This document shows positions 1-10,393 of a stretch of 64,000 nt of DNA, piece after piece. The DNA is taken from positions 1-64,000 of the forward strand of contig JAVKOQ010000204.1 of NCBI GenBank assembly GCA_031835245.1. The letters run 5' to 3'. The notes under the pieces are model-generated. The model was not told the DNA's origin, made no database searches, and saw only the letters and a program-made list of their open reading frames with translations. This stretch comes from Balamuthia mandrillaris. Lineage: Eukaryota > Discosea > Longamoebia > Balamuthiidae. Each line of letters starts with the position of its first letter. The stretch's first letter is position 1. The translations under genes and the position numbers were made by a program.

Positions 1-111
1 CTATATTGATGAATTAAGGCTTTCCGTTCAATCCCTACCCATCCCACTTTGTTTTTTTCAGATTCTTTTGGAGCGAAAACACAGAACAAAAAGAACGCAG
101 AGAAAGAAAGA

Positions 112-1644
112 ATGAAGGACGCGAGCAGTGGCAACCTTTGTTGGGACGAGCAACTCATTCCGGGAGAACTGTTGGGGTCCATCTTTTCTCGGCTTCCAGA
201 GGACATGGTTGCGGTGGCAGCCAGGACTTGCCGCTGGTGGTTCTCCGCGTGCTCTCCGGAACTGCGACACAAACTCTTTGCCAGGCGGGCTTGCAGCGCG
301 CTCCCCTTGTTGCAATGGGCCATGGCCAACGGCTATGGTTTGAACGAGGACACTTGTACGCTAGCCGCCGGGCAAGGCCGCTTGGAGGTCTTGCAGTGGG
401 CCAGACAAGAAAAGGGCTGCCCCTGGACAGAGGCAACTTTCACCGCGGCTGCAGCTGGCGGGCATTTGGAAGTGCTGCAATGGCTTCACCAGAGCGGATG
501 CCCTTGCGATGAGGAGGAAGTGCTTTGTGCAGCAGCAAGTGGCGGACATTTGGAAGTCTTGAAGTGGGCTCATGGCGAGTACTTTGAAATCCCTGATGGC
601 GCCTTCAAGGGAGCGGCTTACAACGGCCATTTGGCTGTTTTGGAATGGGGCCACGAGAACGGATTGACTTTGCAAAAGACGGACATCTTCTCCGGGGCAG
701 TGAAAGGAGGACACATGACAGTGTTGAAGTGGATAGCACTAGTTATGGGAAATGAGGCACCTTCATTGTCCTCATTTTCAAGCGACTTAAGCTGTGCGAT
801 TGCTGCAAGTAATGGAAACCTGGAGATGCTAAAGTGGTTGCGCGAACAAGGTTGTCCTTGGAATGCATTGACATTCGAAAGAGCGGCTGTGAGCGGTGAT
901 CTGGAACTTGCCAAGTGGATGCACGCCCAGGGCTGCCCTTGGGAAGCATCAACATGCAACACAGCGGCAAAAGAAGGCCATTTGGACTTCTTAAAATGGG
1001 CCCGAGAGAACGGGTGTCCTTGGGACAAACGTGCCTGCATCTTTGCAGCCCAACAAGGCCATTGGGAGATGTTACGATGGCTCCATTTGAATGGATGCCC
1101 TTGGAGCGCCAAGGCTTGCGCCTATGCAGCTGTTAGGGGACATTTCGAGATTATGAAGTGGCTTCACGAGAATGGCTGCCCTTGGAATAGTCGGGCTTGT
1201 TCTTGGGCCGCCCTTCAGGGTCACTTAGATATTCTGAAGTGGCTGCGCGCAAACGGGTGCCCTTGGAATGAAGCGACTTGCCTCGGTGCGGCAGGAAATG
1301 GACATATAGAGGTGCTGGAGTGGGCACGTGCAAATGGATGCCCTTGGGATGACGCTGGCGTGGCCAGAGAGGCCGCTTTTTATGGCAAAAGGAAGGTGCT
1401 GCAGTGGCTTAGGCAAAATGGCTACGCTTGGACTGAGGAGACAAGCGCGCTCGCAGCACGAAACCCCAACCTGAAAACACTACAGTGGCTTCGTGATAAC
1501 GGATGCCCTTGGGATACCAGAACATGTGAGACTGCAGTTTCGTACAACAATTGGCGTGTTGCAAGGTGGGCGCACGAGAACGGGTGCCCTTGGAATGAAG
1601 ATACATGTGGTAAATGGGAGGAAGTGCTCCAGCGAACTCCATGA
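112..1644 (+). CDS. F-box / NGCPW-type ankyrin repeat protein, 510 aa
   Basis: A single open exon. A 3' splice site (poly-T then CAG) ends at position 60, so a 5' UTR intron probably precedes it, and the first ATG after it is at 112. Residues ~12-50 look like an F-box (core PGELLGSIFSRLPEDM, then an RTCRWW tail). From ~residue 80 to the end there are about 16 repeats of roughly 27 residues. Each has a GHLEVLQW-like helix followed by an NGCPW turn. Proteins of this layout are usually substrate adaptors of SCF-type ubiquitin ligases, with the ankyrin stack binding the target; that role is inferred. The family is large in free-living amoebae. A decayed relative lies just downstream at 2664-3391 on the other strand. 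No splice sites are needed inside the repeat block. Confidence 0.85.
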   Translation: MKDASSGNLCWDEQLIPGELLGSIFSRLPEDMVAVAARTCRWWFSACSPELRHKLFARRACSALPLLQWAMANGYGLNEDTCTLAAGQGRLEVLQWARQEKGCPWTEATFTAAAAGGHLEVLQWLHQSGCPCDEEEVLCAAASGGHLEVLKWAHGEYFEIPDGAFKGAAYNGHLAVLEWGHENGLTLQKTDIFSGAVKGGHMTVLKWIALVMGNEAPSLSSFSSDLSCAIAASNGNLEMLKWLREQGCPWNALTFERAAVSGDLELAKWMHAQGCPWEASTCNTAAKEGHLDFLKWARENGCPWDKRACIFAAQQGHWEMLRWLHLNGCPWSAKACAYAAVRGHFEIMKWLHENGCPWNSRACSWAALQGHLDILKWLRANGCPWNEATCLGAAGNGHIEVLEWARANGCPWDDAGVAREAAFYGKRKVLQWLRQNGYAWTEETSALAARNPNLKTLQWLRDNGCPWDTRTCETAVSYNNWRVARWAHENGCPWNEDTCGKWEEVLQRTP

Positions 1645-1679
1645 ACATTTCTTACTGTTTTTCAAATAACAAGGTAACT

Positions 1680-2646
1680 TCATTCTGTGCTTTCTTTTGC
1701 TTTGGAGCAAGCGTCCAGGTATTCCGCCCACTGATGGACGACGTCCTCTTGAGCTTTGGTTTCCACTGAGCGAGGTCGCAAAGACCGTACCAGTTGGATG
1801 GCTTTCTCTCCGTCGAAAACAAGCCCCTCTTCTTCAGTCTCCCCCATCAACTTTCTCTGTTTGAAACTGTAATGAAGGAGATAAACCGCCAACATGGCGC
1901 CAGTTCGGCCAGAGCCGCCAAAGCAATGAACGACCACTGCCCCTGCACCTTGTTCGTCGTGCTGTTCTTCCTTCTGTTGTTTTTGGGGGAGTTCCAACTG
2001 TTGGTCAATGAAAGCGCACAACTCTTTCACCTGTTGGGCTGTTGGAATATTATAGTCGGGCACCGGCAGGTGTAAGTAAGCAAAACCGTTCTCTGTCACC
2101 TGTTCTTCATCCAAAGGCCACTCCGTCAGAGAGACAATGGCTGTTTAAACGTGGGCTCAGCGGAAAGGAGAACAGAGAAAAGAAAAGAAGCAAGAGAACC
2201 AACCGGTTATTCCATAACCCCGCAGCTCAGACAGCTCCAGGGCAAGAGGCCGCCAAGAGCCCAGCACTACCGTAGAAGTTGAGGTCGGTCAGTCATTGGT
2301 ACAAAGCCTCAAGGACAAGAAAGAAAAGAAAAGAAGAAAGAAAAGAAAAGAAAAGAAAAGAAAAGAAAAGAACAGAACAGAACAGAACAGAACAGAACAG
2401 AACAGAACAGAACAGAACAGAACAGAACAGAACAGAACAGAACAGAACAGAACAGAACAGAAAAGAACAGAACAGAACAGAACAGAACAGAACAGAACAG
2501 AACAGAACAGAACAGAACAGAACAGAACAGAACAGAACAGAACAGAACAGAACAAAGAGAATAAAGAAATAAGTACCACCACAGCCAGCGAGTTTCTTTG
2601 GTATTACAAAAGAAAAGTTGGGGAGGTTGCAGGCACGATCCTGCAT
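1680..2646 (-). CDS. DUSP23: DUSP23-like dual-specificity phosphatase, 3 exons, 197 aa
   Basis: Exons on the minus strand are 2577-2646, 2204-2266 and 1680-2140, and all phases agree. The joined protein follows the small atypical dual-specificity phosphatase DUSP23 end to end. It has an NFSFVIPKKLAG start, a VSLTEWPL segment, a variable loop, the active site HCFGGSGRTG (C-x5-R, catalytic Cys and Arg present) and a closing SLRPRSVETKAQE helix. It should dephosphorylate phosphotyrosine or phosphoserine substrates in the cytosol; its target cannot be told. Intron 1 (2267-2576) is almost wholly a pentanucleotide microsatellite. The gene converges on the ankyrin gene, with 35 bp between stop codons. 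An extra Gln/Glu-rich insert precedes the active site. Confidence 0.85.
2331..2553 (+). repeat. Pentanucleotide microsatellite (AAAAG then AACAG units)
   Basis: About eight AAAAG units are followed by some 36 AACAG units, broken once by an AAAAG unit at 2461. It fills intron 1 of the DUSP23-like gene. On the sense (minus) strand it reads as pyrimidine-rich CTTTT/CTGTT, in keeping with the introns of other genes here. Confidence 0.95.
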
Positions 2647-2663
2647 GTTCTTTTTTTACTTTT

Positions 2664-3391
2664 TTATTGGCCACCAATAATAGAAAAGGAGGCCTTAGGG
2701 GTCCAAAACTCATCCTCCTCCTCTGAACCCTCCGTCAAGTTGAAAGAAGGACATCCGTTTTCCTTTGCCCATTGCAACACCTCAGAATGTCCATGCTGGG
2801 AGGCAAAGGCGCAAGTCAGTTCATCCCAAGGGCAGCCGTTCACTCTGGCCCATTGCAACACCGCCAAATGGCCATTCTCTGCCGCATAGGCACAAGTCAG
2901 CGTGTTCCAAGGACATCCGTTCTCGCGCCCAGTTCAGCATCTCCAAATGGCCATGCCCAGCAATGTAGGCACAGGTTTTGGCGTCCCAAGGACATCCGTT
3001 ATGCCTCAGCCACTTCACCACCTCAAAGTGACCTCCTTCGGCAGCAAAGGCGCAAGTCAGTTCGTCCCAAAACAGCCGTTTGCTCTCGCCCATTGCAGCA
3101 CTGCTAAATGGCCACGCTGGGCAGCGTTGGTGCATGTCTGCGCGTCCCAAGGGCATCCGTTTGCTTTTGCCCACTGCAGCACTTCCAGATGGCCGTTCGT
3201 GGCGGCCAAGGCACAAGTCCACTCGTCCCAAGGACACCCGTGTCTTTTGCCCACTCCAGCATTTCCAACTGGCCACGTGCAGCAGCCATCTTGCATATCG
3301 CCACACTCCAGGGGCAGTTTTCTTGAAGGCATGCCCACTGGAAGGGGGCCAGGGAGGCCAAACAACTGCCCCAGTCGACAAAAAATCCCAA
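2664..3391 (-). pseudogene. Decayed NGCPW-type ankyrin repeat gene
   Basis: Four blocks of ankyrin repeats follow one another on the minus strand in alternating frames: about 3391-3245, 3240-3075, 3070-2925 and 2920-2664. Each break falls inside the conserved NGCPW turn and fits loss of one base, near 3243, 3072 and 2922. With the breaks ignored, the repeats run in register (GHLEVLQWAKANGCPW and similar). The last block ends in an acidic tail. No F-box is visible upstream. It is a paralogue of the intact gene at 112-1644 in opposite orientation. Assembly error could mimic single-base losses, but three in 350 bp argues for real decay. Confidence 0.75.
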
Positions 3392-3760
3392 GAGAGATAA
3401 CAGAACCCCTCAGACAAAAATTCATCAAAAAGATCATCGCAAGTGGTGGGATTCGAACCCAAGGACAGCGGAGGGGAACCCTCGCGAAGGAAATTTCCGA
3501 TAATTGTCGACAAAGAAAACGCGAAAATAAAAAAAACCAGAACAGAAGAGAAGAGTGAAAGAAACACGAAAAGAAATTCAAGAAACAAAAAAAAAGGGGT
3601 AACCTCTCTCTCTCGTTTCGCTCCTTTTCCTCTTTCTATTTTTATTTATTTTTCTCTCTTCTGTTCTTCTTCTTTCTTGTGGGAAAAACACAACTATTAA
3701 CGTTGTTTGTTGACCAAACGAAAGCTGTTTTGATCAAAGAAGGCTCTATATAGCAATAAG

Positions 3761-4579
3761 ATGAGGATTTTGGTGCAAGACGGCAAACGAACGCGGAGAC
3801 CGCCCCCGCCCGTTGGCTCAACGCGGTTCGCTATCACAGGTCAACCCGGCCACCCCCCTCCTGCCCCAGGCAACGCCCCCACCGCCCCAGCAGCATCACC
3901 TGCCACCACGACCGCTACCTCCTCTGCTGCTGTTACTGCTCCTTCTCTACTCTCCTCCACTACTTCTTCTACTTCCGCTTCTTCTTCGTTGAACCGAACC
4001 ACAACAAATACCTCCTCTTCCACCAGCAGTTCACATCAAACCCACCACCATCAACACCACCACAGATATGCTACTCCTTCAGCGGGTGCGACCGCCAATA
4101 ACAACAACACAACCATGCCCAAATCCAAAAAGCTTCGCTCCTCTGCTTCTCCCCCTTCTTCTCCTCTTCGTTTCGACCCTACTGCCCGAGCAGGAAGCGG
4201 AGAGAGAAGAGGAGCGGTTGGAGTGGAGGAGGAGGAGGAAGAAGAAACAGAAGAAGGAGAGGCACAAAAAGGAAAGGAAAAGGAGGAAAAAGATCAGGAA
4301 ATGAAAGAGAAAGGGGAGGAAGAGGGAGGAGAAGAGGAAAAGAACGAAGGAAAAGATAAAGGAGAAGAAGAAGAGGAAGAAGAGAAGGAAGGCTATAACA
4401 GTGCCGATGAACATAGTGGACTACCTGCTTTGTCGCTGAGGCCCACCAGCCCTCAGGACGAAGTCGCCTTTGAGACCTTTCTGAAGAAGCAAGGCCTTTC
4501 TGTGCGACGAATGAAGGGCGATGGCAATTGCCTCTTTCGTGCTGTTGGTTCGTCCTATTCTTTTGCTCTATTTTATTTC

Positions 4580-4630
<51 letters not shown>

Positions 4631-5613
4631 CTGCTTCATCACTTTATCGTTTTTTTGCTTGTTAATGTCTTCTTATTATTACAGCTGATCAAGTTTATGG
4701 CGACCAAGAAATGCACGACATTATACGAAAGAATTGTATGGACTTTATGGTAACTGAGCCTCTCTTTCTGCTGCTTACTCTTTTTATTCCTCTCCTCTCC
4801 TCTCCTCTCCTCTCCTCTCCTCTCTCTCTCTCTCTCTCTCTCTCCTTTTCTATGCTATCGGACTTGGCTAACACGCTCTTAGCAAGGAGAAAGCGCGCAT
4901 TACTCCCAATTCATTGCAGAAAATTTTGATGATTACATTCGGCGGAAGCGACAAGACAAGGAGTATGGTAACAACATCGAACTACAAGCACTTACCGAGC
5001 TCTTCAATCGGCCCATTCAGCTCTACGCCTATGGCCACGAAAGTATGTGAATCTTTTCTTGAATGTTTATTTCTTATTCCTTCTATTTTTCACTCTTTTC
5101 CTCTGTTGATTTTATTTGTTCTTCCATTCTTTTGTTTCACTTTTTCTCTCGCTTACAAACCCAAAACTTACCAACCATACAACAAACCAATTATAAACAG
5201 AGCCATTGAACATCTTCCATGGGACATACACCACAGACAACCCGCCCCTCCGCCTCAGCTATCACCACGGCAATCACTACAACTCGGTGGTTGACCCTAA
5301 CAATCCCACTTTCGGTGTCGGGTTGGGGTTACCTGGACTTCAACCCGGTTTGGCAGACAAACTGCAGCTGGAACGTGCCCAGAGCGAGTCCGAGTTGGCC
5401 CTCCTCGAGCAGAACCTGCTGAGGCAGTCACAGCTGGCTGCGGATTGGGAGGCCACGGAGTTGGAATTGGAGGAGGCCATTTTGAGGCAGTCGGAGCAAG
5501 AGTACTGGGATTCGTTGTTGCACCAGATGCAGCAACAACAGGAGGCTGCGTCGACATCGACGACAAGTTCAACGAGCAGCAGTACCAGTAACTACTCAAA
5601 GTGGGAAAAGTAG
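3761..5613 (+). CDS. OTUD5: OTUD5-like OTU deubiquitinase, 4 exons, 474 aa
   Basis: Exons 3761-4547, 4685-4749, 4883-5042 and 5201-5613 join in phase. Residues 1-225 are low complexity (Pro/Ser/Thr, then a long Glu/Lys stretch). The OTU domain follows, with the catalytic motif KGDGNCLFRAV (Asp and Cys present), then ADQVYGDQEMHDIIRKN, a QGESAHYSQFI segment and the catalytic His in YHHGNHYNSVV. The segment after that (GVGLGLPGLQPG) and a C-terminal DWEATELELEEAI helix are hallmarks of the OTUD5/DUBA subfamily, not of OTUs in general. It should cleave ubiquitin chains in cytosol or nucleus. Human OTUD5 is activated by phosphorylation next to the OTU fold; whether that holds here is unknown. Introns 1 and 2 carry (CT)n tracts. 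Confidence 0.92.
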
Positions 5614-6006
5614 CAGAGAAGAGAAAGGATGTGGCGTTGTGATGTTTTTTTTTCTGTGTTATTTATTGTAAAGACAAAAACGTAAACAAAAGTACGTTGG
5701 GATTGCTGAGCCAAAAGGAACAATGTTGAAAAGGGGGCACACGGACAGAGTGAGTTTGGTGGCGGAGAAGATGGTTTCTCTACGATGTTAGTACTGGGGT
5801 GGGTGACCACCCGGGAACCCATCGTGCTGTTTCCTCCTCTCTGTACCCTTTTCTTCATTTACCCTTTCTCTGAAACTCTTCTTTTGTTGCTCTCGAGCCA
5901 AAAGCCGAAAGGAAAGAAACCGCACAACATAGGTACGCGCATGTTACCAAAGGAATGCCAGGAAAGATAGGTAGCAAACAAAAACAACAACAACAACAAA
6001 AAAGGA
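5614..6006. other. Intergenic, holds only a 5S fragment
   Basis: This holds the OTUD5 3' flank, a 16-base match to the 5' end of U2 (5764-5779) fused to a 3' half of 5S (5783-5834), and A-rich sequence. No open frame looks real. Confidence 0.6.
5783..5834 (+). pseudogene. 5S rRNA fragment (3' half)
   Basis: About 52 bases match the 3' half of the full 5S copies here, from CGATGTTAGTACTGGGG to the end, with a few changes near the 3' end. The 5' half is missing. The sequence just before it (5764-5779) matches the region around the U2 snRNA start, so this is a chimera of U2 and 5S pieces. Confidence 0.8.
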
Positions 6007-6124
6007 GGATACAGCACGATGGATTCCCGGGTGGTCACCCACCCCAGTACTAACATCGCCTGGCGGAGCTTAACTTCGCTGATCGGACGGGAAGCGGTGC
6101 TTTCTCCGCAGTATGGCCGTATCC
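6007..6124 (-). rRNA. 5S rRNA: 5S ribosomal RNA, full length (118 nt)
   Basis: This is a complete 118-base copy. It starts GGATACGGCCATACTGCGG and ends GTGCTGTATCC, so the terminal helix can pair. The internal control region (AGCGAAGTTAAGCTCCGCC and the GGTGGGTGACCACCCGGGAA block) is intact. A short T run follows on the minus strand, as expected for a Pol III terminator. The copies at 7175 and 17335 share this sequence closely. Confidence 0.93.
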
Positions 6125-6424
6125 AAATACACATTCAGTTTCTTACCGCATGGTCGTGCCCGATTCGACCCCCTTCGTGCTGTTTGCCTATTTCCAAAGG
6201 CTGTGCATGTGTGTTTGTATGTTGTTTAAAATAAGAATGCATAGAATCCACTGAAGGTTATGTCCACCGACCAGCTCAAAAACATTGAGATAGATGGAGG
6301 GTAAATCAGTATTTCCTGCTATTCTATGATCAACCCAGATGCTGAGCATCAGCAAGTATCTGGTGGCCCTGTTATTCTTTGTTGTTTAGTGGGATGAAAG
6401 GTGGACCGTTACAACAAACTCTGT

Positions 6425-6620
6425 AGGGGTGCTATGCAGAGCCGATCCGCGGTGTGAGGGCGGTTCAGCCGGGAAGCCAGCGAACCAAAAGCACCTCACA
6501 CCCTCCCAAAGGAGAAAAATAAGTTTAATCATAAGAGACGGTCTTGGAGGACAGTCATCCAGGGATTAAGCTAGATAGAACAGATACTACACTTGATCGG
6601 AGCCGATGTCCGAGAAGATG
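6425..6620 (-). ncRNA. U2: U2 spliceosomal snRNA
   Basis: On the minus strand the RNA begins near ATCTTCTCGG and continues into GATCAAGTGTAGTATCTGTT. This is the U2 block that pairs with U6 and with the intron branch point (GTAGTA). A U-rich AUUUUUC stretch sits where the Sm site belongs, with the last base differing from the usual G. Two GC-rich stem-loops follow at the 3' end. The length of about 196 nt is close to typical U2. Exact ends are inferred by comparison with the second copy at 18053. Confidence 0.9.
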
Positions 6621-6735
6621 GTTTCTGGGGTTGCTGCGTCGAGCTCTCTTGTTCCTGCACCCCTCTGAGAGTTAAGTTATGGGTGAGGAAAGGGTCGAGA
6701 ATTTCGGTTGTGTGATGTCATTCATGTCGGCATGA
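6621..6735 (-). promoter_or_regulatory. U2 snRNA upstream promoter block (copy A)
   Basis: About 115 bases upstream of U2 are nearly identical to the same stretch upstream of the other U2 gene (17938-18052), while sequence further out is not. The shared block includes TTCTCGACCCTTTCCTCAC and GCAGGAACAAGAGAGCTCG. It is the likely snRNA promoter (PSE-like and distal elements). No TATA box is seen at a fixed place. Confidence 0.65.
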
Positions 6736-7174
6736 AGAGTTTATCCTATTATCCTAACGTGCCGACCAGATCTCCGGAGGTATCGCATAAATAGAAAGGA
6801 GACACATGTTTAATGGTTCATCGAAGACTACGACAATGTGTTTCAACCGGGAGGATGCCCTTAGGTGTGCGCTAAGGTTTTTTTTTTTGCTTACACATAT
6901 TCTCGAGGACGAGATGGTATACAGAGGGAGAGAGAGAGAGAGAAAGAGAGAGACAGAGAGACCTAGAGAGAGATTACCAATAGGCAAAAGAGAGAGCGAG
7001 AGATGAGAAAACCTTCGAGTACATCCATACTGCAAGAAATTGAGTCCGAAGCCGAAGGGGAAAAAGTAATTCAAAGACTAAGAAGCAGATAAAGCAAAAG
7101 GGTAGGGACATATGACGCGAAGGAGCGTTAGCCGGGGGGATTGGGGAATCCAGCAAGAAGGAGTCATCAATACT
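6736..7174. other. Intergenic between U2 and 5S
   Basis: This has a (GA)n-rich tract around 6925-6965 and no gene I can recognise. The last ~35 bases, with GGGGAATCCAGCAAGAAGGA, recur as a 5' flank of the 5S copy at 19033-19150, so they may be a 5S promoter element. Confidence 0.5.
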
Positions 7175-7292
7175 GGATACGGCCATACTGCGGAGAAAGC
7201 ACCGCTTCCCGTCCGATCAGCGAAGTTAAGCTCCGCCAGGCGATGTTAGTACTGGGGTGGGTGACCACCCGGGAATCCATCGTGCTGTATCC
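7175..7292 (+). rRNA. 5S rRNA: 5S ribosomal RNA, full length (118 nt)
   Basis: This is a complete copy in the plus orientation, with the same 118-base span as the copies at 6007, 17335 and 19033. The internal promoter boxes are intact and the RNA is followed by CCTCCTTTT and further T runs that can end Pol III transcription. Confidence 0.93.
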
Positions 7293-7712
7293 TCCTTTTG
7301 ATTTTTTTTGCTTCATGATTGCAGTTCTTATTGGTCTTTGTTACAATATTTCTTCCTGTCTTTCTTTCTTTCTCTATCAAACTTGTGTTAACAGTTCGGT
7401 GCTCAAGCCTTCTTGATCAAAATGAAATGCTGACTATCACATCAACAAGAGTTTGTTCAACATTAGTGGCCAGTTGAAGGTACAAAACAACACTGCCACC
7501 GATGAGAATTAAACGCAATGATTTTGCTGCTCTCTCTCTCTCTAATTGCTTCAAAAACGTTTATGCACAGTTAACACTTTGACAATGGCGCAGTTGATGG
7601 AAGGACCCTCCCAACATGTGTTCTTCTCTTCCTTTGCCTCTCTCCCTCTCTCTCTCTCCCTCCCTCCCTCTCTCTCTCTCTCTCTCTCTCTTCTCCCTCT
7701 CTTCTCTCTCCC

Positions 7713-7768
<56 letters not shown>

Positions 7769-7982
7769 CCCACTCAGCAGTGCTCTCACCACGGAAAAAT
7801 ACCTCCCCAGGAAAAGCACCACCTCCAATTAAAATACGCCACGTCAGCAACCTGCTTCTAAAATAGGAAATTTTGCGAAAATGAAAAACCGAATTTCTCC
7901 TCTAACAAACTATGGAACCCTGCTACGCTTTTTTCTCATTTTTTTTTGTATTGCCGCTACCCTGCACTACGCAAAGAGTAGA

Positions 7983-8022
<40 letters not shown>
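7293..8022. other. Intergenic region with a (CT)n tract
   Basis: This is the 5' flank of the acid phosphatase gene. A long pyrimidine tract, mainly (TC)n with some CCCTC units, covers about 7627-7767. A purine (GA)n run precedes the start codon at 8023. No convincing open frame or RNA is seen. Confidence 0.5.
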
Positions 8023-10393
8023 ATGAGAAGTAGTGCCGCTTGTTGTTGCTTGGTGTTGCTGCTGGCGGTGGTGGCGGTGGTCGCGAGGGCACACCCCTTG
8101 GCCGCTCCTCCGGTTCTTGTGGCTGCTGAGGAGGAGAAGGGGGAGACGTGGAGGCGGATAGAGGTGGAGGAGGTGGAGGCGCAGCTGCAGGACCTTACTT
8201 TCATGCCAAGGGACACCTCTGACAAGCCTGTTTTCGTTCATTTGGCGTTCGCTGGCGCTCCTACTCGTATGGCGGTGTCTTGGTGGACCCAAGGTCTGTA
8301 CGTTACAAACACTTCAACGGAAGCACATTTTCTCACTCTTTTGTTTTCTGGCTCTCTTTATGTAGTGAAAACAGAAGCCTCAGTGGTCAAGTACGGTCTT
8401 CAACCGTACGTAACTTTTCTCCTCCTCTCTGGTTGTGGTTGTGGTTGTTCTTCTTGTTCTTGTTCTTGTTCTTGTTCTTGTTCTTCTTCTTGTTGTTCTT
8501 CTTGTTCTTCTTCTTGTTCTTCTTCTTGTTCTTGTTCTTCTACTCCTTCTCCTTCTCCTTCTCCTTCTCCTTCTCCTTCTCCTTCTCCTTCTCCTTCTCC
8601 TTCTCCTTCTCCTTCTTCTCCTTCTTCTTCTTCTTCTTCTTTCTTCTTCTTCTTCTTCTTCTTCTTCTTCTTCTTCTTCTTCTTCTTCTTCTTCTTCTTC
8701 TTCTTCTTCTCATCACCTCTAACTGCAACGATAACAGAGGAAAGTACACAAGTGCAGCCAAAGGCAATTCACGAACCTACAAAGAGAGCATTGGCTACAC
8801 GCACGACGTCGTGTTGACCGACCTCGTTCCTGGCAGCACCTATTACTATATCTGTGGTGATGGAAGCAGCGACGTCTCAAAATGGAGCGCTGAGTATAAC
8901 TTTACTGCAGCTCCTGTGAGGGGACCTCCCGCCACTGCGCCTACTCGGGTGGCCATGTACGGAGACATGGGCACCTGGTACTCCTCTGACACTATCAAGC
9001 GAGTGGCTGAGCTGATCCATAATGGAAGCTTGGACTTTGTTTATCACGTTGGAGACATGTCGTACGTTACTTTCGGTTTTAACATTCTTTTGTGCTTCTT
9101 TGTACCTTAGCCGTGCTATTCTCCTCACCTACGACCTTGTACTTTGTTTGTAGGTATGCCAACGATAGAATAAGTTACTGGTACCAGTCTGTTTGGGATG
9201 AATGGTTCGGTATGATGACTCCGGTTATGTCTCGCGTGCCATACATGGTATTCACACTTGCTTATCTTGCATGCTTCTTGTCTGTTCTTTCTTCTATTTG
9301 GTTTCTTCGTTTTGCTGAACCGCTTTCTGTTTCTTCTACTTCCACTGATCTTCAAACAAAACTAAAGGTGTGTCCAGGAAACCATGAGCAACAGTCAGGT
9401 TTTCCAACATTGTCCTACTCCACAAAGTTTAATCTCTACAACTATCGGTTCAGAATGCCCTTCCAGGAGAGCAACAGCACTGGACAGAACATGTGGTTCA
9501 GCTTCGATTACAAGAACGTCCATTTCATTAGCATTAGCACTGAAACTGATTTTCCTGGATGGTTCTTTCATCTTCTGCTTGTTCTATCTTCTTCCTTCTT
9601 CCTTTTTCTTTGTCTTCGTCTGACTTTGTTAACAAAAAAACAGTCCCTTTGCTGATACATTTGGAAATCAACTGGCATGGCTGGAAGCTGACTTGCAAAA
9701 AGCCAACAATAACAGAGCGCAGGTGCCTTGGATCATCGTTGTTGGCCACAGACCAATGTACAGCTCTGTGGACAGCATCTACGTCCAGTGGTATGTTGAC
9801 GGCTTGAGAAAGGCTGTTGAAAAGGTATCTTCTCGCTCCTGTCTTCATCGCCCTCTTCTCTTTATCATTCTCTTCGTCGTGCTCTTCGTTCGCTTATTCT
9901 CTTCCTCGTTTACTTCTCCTAACACAAACCAAATAAAACAAAGTTGTTCCACACGTATCAAGTAGATCTTTACGTTTGCGGCCATGTCCATTCCTACGAA
10001 CGTACTTGGCCCTTGCTGGATGGCAAAAAGACGGCCTCTTCCTACGACCACCCTCCTTCTCTCTCCCAAATCGTCACGGGCGCTGCTGGCGTACGTTTCT
10101 TTCGTTCTTCCGTTCGTCTGTTCATTCCTAACATTGTTCTCTTGCAGTGTATTGAAGGCTTAAACGATGGCTGGGCGTCTTCTCCAGCTGCTGTACGTCC
10201 CTCTTTCTTTCTTGTCGTTGCTTTCTTTCTTTCTCACTCCCTCTTTTTTAACCAAACAAAGTGGTCAGCCCATCGGTATGGCAAAGGTGAAGGCTACGGC
10301 GTGTTGGAGGTCTTCAACAGCACCACCCTGCAATGGAGCTTCTTCCGCTCCGCTGATAACGGCCTCGAGGACTTTTTCGTTCTTCGTAAGTAA
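8023..10393 (+). CDS. Purple acid phosphatase, secreted, 9 exons, 475 aa
   Basis: Exons are 8023-8293, 8366-8405, 8738-9061, 9154-9247, 9368-9561, 9644-9824, 9944-10090, 10148-10192 and 10262-10393, all in phase. The protein starts with a signal peptide (hydrophobic core LVLLLAVVAVVARA). An N-terminal fibronectin-like domain follows (MAVSWWTQ). The five metal-binding motifs of purple acid phosphatases are all present: GDMG, GDMSYAN, PGNHE, VVGHRPMY and GHVHSYERT. It should hydrolyse phosphomonoesters at acid pH through an iron-containing dinuclear centre, in a lysosome or outside the cell. Intron 2 is a ~330-base pyrimidine microsatellite. The upstream ATG at 7912 is in frame but lies before a GA repeat, so 8023 is preferred. 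Confidence 0.93.
8435..8710 (+). repeat. Pyrimidine tri/hexanucleotide tract in an intron
   Basis: The tract starts as TTGTTC and TTCTTG units, passes through about 13 CTCCTT units, then about 25 TTC units. It lies wholly within intron 2 of the acid phosphatase gene. All three frames stay open, which makes spurious long open frames. Confidence 0.95.

Noticed and set aside
2279-2889. Long TEQNR and FCSVL repeat proteins
   Set aside because: They are translations of the pentamer microsatellite inside the DUSP23-like intron.
3430-3480. Possible tRNA on the minus strand (GGGTTCGAATCCC)
   Set aside because: Only the T-loop is tRNA-like. No matching acceptor stem, D arm or anticodon arm can be built in the 80 bases upstream.
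3740-3756. TATA box (CTATATAG) before the OTUD5-like gene
   Set aside because: It lies only about 13 bases from the start codon, too close to act as a TATA box for that start.
5200-5620. CRISPR or tandem protein-coding repeats
   Set aside because: No spaced direct repeats are seen anywhere in the window, which is clearly eukaryotic nuclear DNA.
7540-7870. Ser/Leu repeat protein upstream of the acid phosphatase
   Set aside because: It is a translation of a (CT)n tract with no codon bias or domain.
8437-8817. Long open frames of Ser, Phe or Leu runs
   Set aside because: They are translations of an intronic pyrimidine repeat; the acid phosphatase exons splice across it.
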